Part shown: positions 1 to 6,477 of the stretch, piece by piece
Numbering within the stretch: the first letter of the stretch is position 1
How the letters are laid out: each line of letters begins with the position of its first letter
From: Thalassovita taeanensis
GTDB lineage: Bacteria > Pseudomonadota > Alphaproteobacteria > Rhodobacterales > Rhodobacteraceae
NCBI RefSeq assembly: GCF_900110775.1
Contig: NZ_FOEP01000010.1
Location: 62,001 to 126,000, forward strand
Direction: 5' to 3'
DNA: 64,000 bases
The notes under the pieces: generated by a model
What the model was told of the DNA's origin: nothing
Databases searched by the model: none
The model's input: the letters and a program-made list of their open reading frames with translations, nothing else
Program-made: the position numbers and the translations under genes

Positions 1-931
1 ACTGAAGCGTCGGGCGTTTGAGCACAAAGACACCATCCGCATCGGCCGCAGCCACGGCATTCATGCCGAGCCGACGACGATGGGCCTGACCTTCGCACGC
101 TTTTATGCCGAGATGGACCGCAATCTTGCCCGCCTGCAAACCGCCCGCGACGAGATCGCCACCGGCGCGATTTCCGGCGCGGTCGGCACCTTCGCCAATA
201 TCGATCCGCGCGTCGAGGAACATGTCTGCGCCCAACTGGGCCTGACCCCCGAACCGATCAGCACGCAGGTGATCCCGCGCGACCGCCACGCCGCGTTTTT
301 TGCGGCACTTGGCGTTGTGGCTTCGTCGATCGAAAACGTCTCGATCGAGATTCGCCACATGCAGCGTACCGAGGTGCTGGAAGCTGAAGAATTCTTCAGC
401 GCCGGTCAAAAGGGTTCGTCGGCAATGCCGCACAAACGTAACCCGGTCCTGACCGAAAACCTGACCGGTCTGGCCCGACTGGTGCGCATGGCCGTTGTGC
501 CCGCGATGGAAAACGTTGCCCTCTGGCACGAGCGTGACATCTCGCACAGCTCGGTCGAGCGCAACATCGGCCCCGACACTACCGTAACGCTCGACTTCGC
601 CCTGTCGCGCCTGACCAGCGTGATCGACAAGCTGGTGATCTATCCCGACAACATGCTGGCCAACATGAACAAATTCCGTGGTCTAGTGATGTCGCAGCGC
701 GTGCTTCTGGCACTGACCCAAGCGGGCGTCAGCCGTGAAGACAGCTATAAGCTGGTGCAGCGAAACGCGATGAAGGTCTGGGAGCAGGGAAAGGATTTCA
801 AAACCGAGCTTCTGGCCGACGAAGATGTTCTCAAGGCGCTGTCCGCAGAAGAGATCGAAGAGAAATTCGATCTCGGCTATCACACCAAGAACGTCGACAC
901 GATTTTCCGGCGGGTGTTCGGCGAAGCGTGA
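1..931 (+). CDS. purB: Adenylosuccinate lyase, C-terminal part (5' end outside window)
   Basis: Adenylosuccinate lyase acts twice in purine synthesis: it releases fumarate from SAICAR and from adenylosuccinate, in the cytoplasm. The reading frame is open from base 2, so the gene is cut by the window edge and about 309 C-terminal residues are visible. The first residues read GRSHGIHAEPTTMGL, with the active-site histidine region. Near base 418 comes the fumarate lyase superfamily signature SSAMPHKRNP. Both fit PurB and not the aspartase or fumarase branches. It is followed after about 65 bases by a tiny secreted-protein gene on the same strand. The identification is secure; only the start is missing. 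Confidence 0.97.
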   Translation, partial: LKRRAFEHKDTIRIGRSHGIHAEPTTMGLTFARFYAEMDRNLARLQTARDEIATGAISGAVGTFANIDPRVEEHVCAQLGLTPEPISTQVIPRDRHAAFFAALGVVASSIENVSIEIRHMQRTEVLEAEEFFSAGQKGSSAMPHKRNPVLTENLTGLARLVRMAVVPAMENVALWHERDISHSSVERNIGPDTTVTLDFALSRLTSVIDKLVIYPDNMLANMNKFRGLVMSQRVLLALTQAGVSREDSYKLVQRNAMKVWEQGKDFKTELLADEDVLKALSAEEIEEKFDLGYHTKNVDTIFRRVFGEA

Positions 932-995
932 TTTCTGAATTTCGCGCATCTGTGCTAGGCTCTTTCCAGTGTAACCCACTGGAGGGAGCTTTTTC

Positions 996-1148
996 ATGTT
1001 TAAGATTGTATTGACTGCGCTGGCCCTATCAGCCGCCCCCGCGCTTGCCATTGCCGAATGTTCAGCCGGGCACCAACAAGCCCTGTCCTGCGCCAGCGGC
1101 ACGGTCTGGGACAGCCAAAGCGGAAGCTGCAAAAAGCTGACTGGCTAA
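996..1148 (+). CDS. Small secreted cysteine-containing protein (50 aa)
   Basis: This 50-residue reading frame starts with ATG at 996 behind a strong ribosome binding site (GGAGGGA at about 981-987). The protein begins MFKIVLTALALSAAPALAIA, a textbook Sec signal peptide with probable cleavage after ALA or AIA. The remaining roughly 30 residues hold three cysteines and the pattern C-(11 residues)-WDSQSGSC, which resembles the end of a chitin-binding-like (CBM14/peritrophin) module. The family is not firmly recognised. It lies directly behind purB on the same strand and may be cotranscribed with it. The signal peptide plus the ribosome binding site argue that it is real despite its size; the function is unknown. 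Confidence 0.7.
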   Translation: MFKIVLTALALSAAPALAIAECSAGHQQALSCASGTVWDSQSGSCKKLTG

Positions 1149-1235
1149 TAGAAACCGGCGACCAGAACAGCGCGCCTTCAGCCTTTGTTTACCCTTCCCT
1201 GCGTATCTGGTGCAAATCGCACCAATGAGGGACGG

Positions 1236-2315
1236 ATGACCAACCTGACACCGCTTGCCCGGATCGCCCCACCGAACACGGCCTCGGGCAAAGAACGGGT
1301 CAGCCCGGCCAGATCCTTGTCACGTCGTCAAAAAGCCGCCGTCATCGTGCGGTTTTTACTGAACGAGGGGGCAGATCTGAGCTTTTCTGACCTACCCGAG
1401 GATCTTCAGGCAGGGCTTACGCTGCAGTTGGGCGACATGCGCGTGGTCGACCGCTCTACACTTGCGAGTGTGGTCGCAGAGTTCGCCGACGAGCTGGAGC
1501 AGATCGGCGTGACCTTTCCGCATGATCTGGCGGGGGCATTGTCGGTTCTGGATGGGCGTATTCACCCGCGGACAGCCGCCAAACTGCGCAAACAGGCGGG
1601 CGTGCGACAATATTCCGACCCATGGGACCGGATCCGCGCCATGACGGCACCCACCCTGCTGCCAATCTTCGAAGCGGAAGCGACCGAAGTGGCTGCGGTG
1701 GTTCTATCGAAACTTGATGTCGCTCGTGCAGCCGAGGTTCTGGCGCTGTTGCCCGGTGACAAGGCGCGGCGGATTACATATGCGGTATCGCTGACCGGTG
1801 CCGTCACACCCGATGCCGTGGACCGGATCGGCCTGTCGTTGGCCAGCCAGCTGGATGCCAGGCCAGAACGTGCCTTTGATGCTGATCCCGAGGAGCGGAT
1901 CGGCGCGATCCTGAATTACTCGCCCTCTGCCACCCGAGAAGAGCTGCTGAATGGGCTGGATCAAGAAGATGCGGAATTCGCTGGTCGGGTGCGCAAGGCA
2001 ATTTTCACGTTCGCCAACATCCCTGCCCGCATCGCCCCCCGCGACGTGCCCAAAATCGTCCGCGGCGTCGATCAGACCGTTCTGGTGACCGCCCTGGCCG
2101 CCGCCCCGGATAGCGATCTGGGCGAGGTTGCAGAGTTCATCCTGTCCAACATGTCGGCGCGTATGGCCGATAGCCTGCGTGAAGAGATCGGAGAAATGGG
2201 CAAAATCAAAGTCAAAGCCGGTGAAGATGCGATGGGCGAGATCGTCAATGAAATCCGCCAGCTGCAATCAGCCGGAGATATAGAGCTGTTGGGAGAAGAC
2301 GAAGACGCTGATTGA
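1236..2315 (+). CDS. fliG: Flagellar motor switch protein FliG-like
   Basis: FliG is the rotor protein that couples stator ion flow to torque and carries the switch complex at the cytoplasmic face of the MS ring. The start at 1236 is preferred because GAGGGA lies 4-9 bases upstream; an in-frame ATG at 1185 would add 17 unlikely residues. The 359-residue protein shows an armadillo-like middle segment (TEVAAVVLSKLDVARAAEVLALLP pattern near residue 150) and a FliG C-terminal domain (FTFANIP, then SNMSARMADSLREEI, then EIVNEIRQLQSAGDIEL). It is slightly longer than the usual 330-340 residues. No other flagellar gene is nearby, so it is an orphan here. Confidence 0.88.
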   Translation: MTNLTPLARIAPPNTASGKERVSPARSLSRRQKAAVIVRFLLNEGADLSFSDLPEDLQAGLTLQLGDMRVVDRSTLASVVAEFADELEQIGVTFPHDLAGALSVLDGRIHPRTAAKLRKQAGVRQYSDPWDRIRAMTAPTLLPIFEAEATEVAAVVLSKLDVARAAEVLALLPGDKARRITYAVSLTGAVTPDAVDRIGLSLASQLDARPERAFDADPEERIGAILNYSPSATREELLNGLDQEDAEFAGRVRKAIFTFANIPARIAPRDVPKIVRGVDQTVLVTALAAAPDSDLGEVAEFILSNMSARMADSLREEIGEMGKIKVKAGEDAMGEIVNEIRQLQSAGDIELLGEDEDAD

Positions 2316-2363
2316 CGCCCCGCGCCTATGGACAGCCTGCCCCGGCGCGCCTAACCTGATGTC

Positions 2364-2702
2364 ATGAGCGATATTTCAGGACGCCGCTGGCACGACATGG
2401 GCGGGGACGCGGCAGGGCCGGTCCCGATGGAAGGGCATGATTTTGCTCTGTGGGAAAAGCGTGTAGATGCTTTGATGGCATTGTGCTCGGCCAAGGGACA
2501 TTTCACCGTTGACGGGCTGCGCCGCGCGCTCGAAGATATGGGCGAAGACGCGTTTGAGAACCACAGTTACTATGAACGCTGGGTCGCCGCGATCAACCAA
2601 AACCTGATCGAGGCCGGGCTGTACACGCTTGAAGAACTTGGCACGCGGATGCAGGTGGTCGCAGCACGAGGACGCACCTATGGCGATGCATCAGGTGCAT
2701 AA
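2364..2702 (+). CDS. Nitrile hydratase/thiocyanate hydrolase beta-type subunit, N-terminal half
   Basis: This 112-residue protein matches only the N-terminal half of a nitrile hydratase beta subunit. It has the WHDMGG...GPVP entry motif, then HDFALWEKRVDAL and SYYERWVAAINQNLIEAG, which form the helical part. The C-terminal SH3-like half is encoded by the next gene. A beta subunit split into two genes is the arrangement of thiocyanate hydrolase (ScnA/ScnB/ScnC) and of the three-subunit toyocamycin nitrile hydratase. It also resembles the short nitrile hydratase accessory proteins, but the DMGG...GPVP motif favours a structural subunit. The three genes overlap and form one transcription unit. 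The substrate is not decided by sequence. Confidence 0.8.
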   Translation: MSDISGRRWHDMGGDAAGPVPMEGHDFALWEKRVDALMALCSAKGHFTVDGLRRALEDMGEDAFENHSYYERWVAAINQNLIEAGLYTLEELGTRMQVVAARGRTYGDASGA

Positions 2703-2970
2703 TCGCGTGCGGGTGCGGGCGATTATGCCGCCAGGCCATGTTCGGGTGCCTGCCTATTTGCGAGGTAAAACCGGGGTGATTGAGCGCGCACTTGGTGCTT
2801 TCAGCAACCCCGAACAACTTGCCTATGGGCTGCCAGCAGACAAAACACCGCTCTATCGTGTGCGGTTCACCATGCAGGATATCTGGGGTGAGCAGGCGGA
2901 ATCGCCCATCGACACAATTGACGCCGAAATCTTCGCGCACTGGCTGGAGGAGCTGAGCGATGCCCCATGA
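2680..2970 (+). CDS. Nitrile hydratase/thiocyanate hydrolase beta-type subunit, C-terminal half
   Basis: This gene encodes about 96 residues equivalent to the C-terminal half of a nitrile hydratase beta subunit: VHNRVRVRAIMPPGHVRVPAYLRGKTG, a conserved SH3-like barrel that packs on the alpha subunit, then LYRVRFTMQDIWGE. I choose ATG 2680 because GAGG lies 8 bases upstream; an in-frame ATG at 2629 would add 17 residues without homology. It overlaps the upstream gene by 23 bases and the downstream alpha gene by 11 bases, which implies translational coupling and equal stoichiometry. Together with its neighbours it gives the three-polypeptide enzyme layout of thiocyanate hydrolase and ToyJKL-type nitrile hydratases. 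Confidence 0.85.
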   Translation: MAMHQVHNRVRVRAIMPPGHVRVPAYLRGKTGVIERALGAFSNPEQLAYGLPADKTPLYRVRFTMQDIWGEQAESPIDTIDAEIFAHWLEELSDAP

Positions 2971-3595
2971 TCACCACGACCTAAGCCCCTCTGGACATCC
3001 CTACAGGACGGATAACGATGGCCCTCTGACCTATTGGCAGCAAATGGAAATTGCGCTGCGCGAGTTGCTGATCGAAAAAGGCATCCTGACGGCGGCCGAG
3101 GTTTCCGCCCAGATTGATCTGATGGACAGCAGAAGCCCTGCCAACGGTGCCGCAGTTGTCGCGCGCGCTTGGACAGACCCGGATTTCAAGGCGCGGCTAC
3201 TGGACAATGCAGGTGATGCGGCGCGCGAGATGGGGTTTGACATCGGCGTCCTGCATCTGATCGCGGTGGAAAACACCGATATGGTGCACAATCTGATCGT
3301 CTGCACCTTATGTTCCTGTTATCCGCGAAATCTGCTGGGGTTGCCGCCAGACTGGTATAAAACGCGAGCCTATCGCAGTCGCGCCGTACGCGAGCCCCGT
3401 GCCGTTCTGGCGGAATTCGGAATAACCCTGCCCGAGACCGTGCAGCTGCGCGTGCATGACAGTACTGCGGATATGCGCTATATCGTGCTGCCCGCGCGCC
3501 CTGCGGGCACCGAAGGGTTGGATGAAGCGGCGCTGGCGCAGTTGGTGACACGAGATTCCATGATCGGCACGGGGCTGCCTCGGGCGCTTGAATGA
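2960..3595 (+). CDS. Nitrile hydratase alpha/thiocyanate hydrolase gamma subunit, Co-type
   Basis: This is the metal-binding subunit of a nitrile hydratase-family enzyme, which hydrates nitriles to amides or thiocyanate to carbonyl sulfide and ammonia. The 211-residue protein carries the metal claw VCTLCSC (Cys115, Cys118, Ser119, Cys120). Threonine after the first cysteine marks the non-corrin cobalt type, whereas iron enzymes carry serine there. The following PRNLLGLPPDWYKTRAYRSRAV stretch contains the conserved arginines that bind the oxidised cysteines. It overlaps the beta C-half by 11 bases, and its stop overlaps the start of a DMT permease (ATGA). No separate metallochaperone/activator gene is seen next to it. 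Confidence 0.92.
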   Translation: MPHDHHDLSPSGHPYRTDNDGPLTYWQQMEIALRELLIEKGILTAAEVSAQIDLMDSRSPANGAAVVARAWTDPDFKARLLDNAGDAAREMGFDIGVLHLIAVENTDMVHNLIVCTLCSCYPRNLLGLPPDWYKTRAYRSRAVREPRAVLAEFGITLPETVQLRVHDSTADMRYIVLPARPAGTEGLDEAALAQLVTRDSMIGTGLPRALE

Positions 3596-4479
3596 ACAAA
3601 TTGTCCGACACGGCCTTGGCGATCGTCCTGATGATCGGGGCGATCTTTTTCTTTTCAGCCATGGATGCAACCGCCAAAGAACTGAGCGGGCGTATTGGCC
3701 CGGTGCCCGCAATCTGGGCCCGGTATGCCGGGCAAAGCCTGGTGGTGCTGATCCTCGTTGCGCCCCGCCTGGGTCAGGTTGCGCGGACACGCTATCCTTG
3801 GTTCCAGCTGGCGCGTTCGATCCTGCTGATGTGTGGCACCGGTTTTTTCTTCTTCGGCATCGCCAATATCGGTCTGGCCGAAGCGACAGCAATCATGGAT
3901 ATTAACCCGGTTCTGATCACGCTGGGCGCCGCGTTGTTTCTGGGAGAGAAGATCGGCCTGCGCCGGGCCATCGGCATTGCAGCGGCCATGATCGGTGCCC
4001 TGATCGTGATCCGCCCTGGTTCGGGAGTTTTCTCCCCCTACGCGCTACTGCCGCTCATCGCGGCTTTCAGCTTTTCGGCCTACAATCTGGTGACACGGTA
4101 CCTTGGCAAGAATGAAGATACATGGACCTCAATGTTTTACACGTCGCTGTTTGGCACGGTGATCCTGTCGGCGGTGGTGCCGTTCTACTGGCAACCACTG
4201 AACTGGACAGAAGTCGGGCTGATGGCGATGCTGGCGCTGTTCGGCACGCTGTCGCAGCTTTTGTTGATCCGGGCCTTGTCACTGGGTGAGGCGGGAATGC
4301 TTGCCCCCTATGCCTATGTCGGGCTGATCTTTGCCACGCTGTGGGGCATCGTCTTTTTCGATGAGTTCCCTGATCAATGGACCATTCTGGGCGCGCTTGT
4401 GATTGTGATCTCAGGGATTTATGTCTGGCACCGAGAAACCTTCGGCAAGGCCACCAATGTGGCCCCCCGTTCAACCTGA
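3592..4479 (+). CDS. EamA/DMT-family permease
   Basis: This 295-residue inner membrane protein has about ten hydrophobic segments in two EamA repeats, with the typical pattern of a drug/metabolite transporter. The first repeat ends around residue 140 and the second begins around LLPLIAAFSFSAYNLVTRYL. DMT permeases export amino acids, nucleotides or drugs, or import small metabolites; the substrate cannot be read from sequence. Its ATG overlaps the stop of the nitrile hydratase-like alpha gene, so it is very probably in that operon. That context suggests transport of a nitrile, amide or thiocyanate-linked compound, which is inference only. Confidence 0.88.
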   Translation: MNKLSDTALAIVLMIGAIFFFSAMDATAKELSGRIGPVPAIWARYAGQSLVVLILVAPRLGQVARTRYPWFQLARSILLMCGTGFFFFGIANIGLAEATAIMDINPVLITLGAALFLGEKIGLRRAIGIAAAMIGALIVIRPGSGVFSPYALLPLIAAFSFSAYNLVTRYLGKNEDTWTSMFYTSLFGTVILSAVVPFYWQPLNWTEVGLMAMLALFGTLSQLLLIRALSLGEAGMLAPYAYVGLIFATLWGIVFFDEFPDQWTILGALVIVISGIYVWHRETFGKATNVAPRST

Positions 4480-4488
4480 CTGAGCCCG

Positions 4489-5394
4489 ATGACCGACAGC
4501 CCGACCAGCGCCCTGCCCTTTGGCACCCGTGCCCGGTATTTCCTTAGCAATCTGGTGTTGCGCGCGCTGTTCGGGCTTGCGCTATCGCTACCCTATCGCT
4601 GGCGCGTGCCGATGATGGGCTGGCTGGCTTCGCATGTTCTGGCACCGATCACCGGATGGCGTCGGCGCGTGCGGCAGAACCTTGCGCACGTGATGCCGGA
4701 CCTGCCGCAGGCCGAGGTTGAGCGGTTGTCGCGTGCTGTCCCCGACAATGCAGGCCGCACTCTGATCGAAATCTATTCGGGCGACGATTTCACCGCCCGC
4801 GCCAGACGCGCACCAATCGAAGGTCCCGGTCTTGCCGCGTTGGAGCAAGCGCGCGATCAAGGTCGCCCGGTGATCCTGATGACCGCGCATTTTGGCAATT
4901 ACGACGTCGCACGCGCCGCATTGATCGCACGGGGTCACAATATGGGCGCGCTGTACCGCGCAATGAATAACCCCTATTTTAACGCCCACTATGTACGGTC
5001 GATCGGGCGCATTGGCCTGCCGTTGTTTCAACAGGGACGGCGCGGCATGATGCAGTTGGTCAAACACCTGCGCGGTGGTGGCGTTCTGGGCATTCTGACC
5101 GATCTCTACGCGGCTGATGGTGTGCCGTTGCCGTTTTTTGGCAAACCTGCGCTGACCTCACTGGTCACGGCGGAACTGGCGCTGAAATATAACGCGCCGC
5201 TGATCCCCACTTTCGTGCTGCGGGCGGAAAACGGGCTGGATTTCACCGTCATCCTGCAAGAGCCGATCGCCCCATCCGACCCCGAGACCATGACGCGGGA
5301 AGCCAATGACCGACTGGAAGCGCTGGTGCGCGAACACATGGATCAATGGTTCTGGATTCACCGGCGCTGGAAAAACGCTGACCGGAAGGCGTGA
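4489..5394 (+). CDS. LpxL/HtrB-like lysophospholipid acyltransferase family protein
   Basis: This 301-residue protein belongs to the lipid A/phosphatidylinositol mannoside acyltransferase family, which transfers secondary acyl chains at the inner membrane. An N-terminal membrane anchor lies near residues 20-38. The catalytic HX4D motif is TAHFGNYD (His134, Asp139), and later family segments are FFQQGRRG-like (LFQQGRRGMMQLV) and FFGKPALTS. The C terminus WFWIHRRWKN is typical of the family. It starts 9 bases after the DMT permease and may share its transcript. It converges on the DUF1223 gene with only one base between the stop codons. Which acyltransferase (LpxL or LpxM) it is cannot be decided. 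Confidence 0.9.
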   Translation: MTDSPTSALPFGTRARYFLSNLVLRALFGLALSLPYRWRVPMMGWLASHVLAPITGWRRRVRQNLAHVMPDLPQAEVERLSRAVPDNAGRTLIEIYSGDDFTARARRAPIEGPGLAALEQARDQGRPVILMTAHFGNYDVARAALIARGHNMGALYRAMNNPYFNAHYVRSIGRIGLPLFQQGRRGMMQLVKHLRGGGVLGILTDLYAADGVPLPFFGKPALTSLVTAELALKYNAPLIPTFVLRAENGLDFTVILQEPIAPSDPETMTREANDRLEALVREHMDQWFWIHRRWKNADRKA

Positions 5395-5395
5395 C

Positions 5396-6094
5396 TCAGC
5401 GCAACCGTGCAGCGGCCAGAATTTCGCCAGGGCCCTTGCGTTGAACGATCACCACAATCGGTTGGGTCCCTGCAGCGGCGGCGGTCAGTGCGAGTGGCCG
5501 CCGGGTATCCCATTCCTCCAGTCTCCGCCATTCGGTCACGATGTTGGAATAGGTCAGATGCCTGCCATCGTTTTCGCCAGACCGGATTGTGATCCGCTCT
5601 TCGGGAGTATACCGCACCAGTTGCACCAGAAGAGGCTCGTCCATCGGGCGTTGCATCCGCGCCGAAATCATAACCTGTGCGCCATTGCGTTTCAGGGTCA
5701 GCGTTACTGCCGCGGGTTGGTCGGCGTGTTTGCGGATCAGATCACCCACATCAACCGGATGATTGCCAACCACATGCTCCTTCCCGCCCACAATCATCTG
5801 CGGCGTGTAAACAGTGCGCCGCCCGGCAGCCACGGCATAAGCCTTTTGCCGTCTGGTATGGTGCGGACTGGCGAACACATCTTTCCAACCGATATAATCC
5901 CAGTAGTCCACGTGCAGCGCGAGCGCGATCACATCGTCACGCGGGGCCAGCGTTGTCAGGAACGCATCGGCCGGCGGGCAAGACGAACACCCCTGAGAGG
6001 TATATAGCTCGACCACGACTGGCCGCGTGTCCGCAGCCGCCGCCGCCATTGCCCCGACCCAAAGGGCAGCCGCCCAAATCACCAACTGACGCAT
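5396..6094 (-). CDS. DUF1223 secreted thioredoxin-fold protein
   Basis: DUF1223 proteins are secreted thioredoxin-fold proteins of unknown function, common in alphaproteobacteria. I place the start at MRQLVIWAAALWVG (5' end 6094), which gives a 232-residue protein with a signal peptide ending near AAAAADT. Longer in-frame starts have no signal sequence. The mature N terminus reads VVELYTSQGCSSCPPAD, with the redox-like CSSC at residues 36-39 in the position of the thioredoxin active site. HVDYWDYIGWKDVF and VYTPQMIVGG follow, as usual in the family. A disulfide or thiol function is plausible but unproven. It is transcribed towards the acyltransferase gene. Confidence 0.9.
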   Translation of the reverse strand: MRQLVIWAAALWVGAMAAAAADTRPVVVELYTSQGCSSCPPADAFLTTLAPRDDVIALALHVDYWDYIGWKDVFASPHHTRRQKAYAVAAGRRTVYTPQMIVGGKEHVVGNHPVDVGDLIRKHADQPAAVTLTLKRNGAQVMISARMQRPMDEPLLVQLVRYTPEERITIRSGENDGRHLTYSNIVTEWRRLEEWDTRRPLALTAAAAGTQPIVVIVQRKGPGEILAAARLR

Positions 6095-6477
6095 ATCGCC
6101 TGACTTCCCCAAATCCTTTGATGCCCGAGTTCTAGGTGGTTCAGGTTGAAATAACCAATCAAGGTTTTGCGAGACGCGGGTGATCCCCTGACCTGCGCTA
6201 TTCACGCAATACCGCTGAGTGCGGCACTGCCACAGTCGGACCGACCGTTGCAGACCGTTGCTGAATTTTCGGGCGGGGCATATTCCGCGAAGCGATATTA
6301 CGCTTGCCGCATTTACCGCCTTTCCCCCTGTGTTTACACGTCGGCAGCGGCGGAATTCGGTGAATTGTGTGCGATGGTATACAATTTTCACGACACCCCT
6401 CTTGATTGCGCCCGCGCGATGCGGCAGAAGCAAGCCAGCACAACCCCTTATTTTCCTGCACAGAGGGAGGCCACCAG
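6095..6477. promoter_or_regulatory. acnA upstream region with a 24-bp inverted repeat
   Basis: This 383-base stretch between the divergent DUF1223 and aconitase genes holds no credible gene. It should carry both promoters. An inverted repeat AATTGT-N12-ACAATT lies at 6363-6386, about 92 bases before the aconitase start, and its inner bases GTATAC are also self-complementary. It could be an operator, but no regulator is identified. A strong ribosome binding site (GAGGGAGG, 6463-6470) precedes the ATG at 6478 and fixes that start over an in-frame ATG at 6406. Confidence 0.4.
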
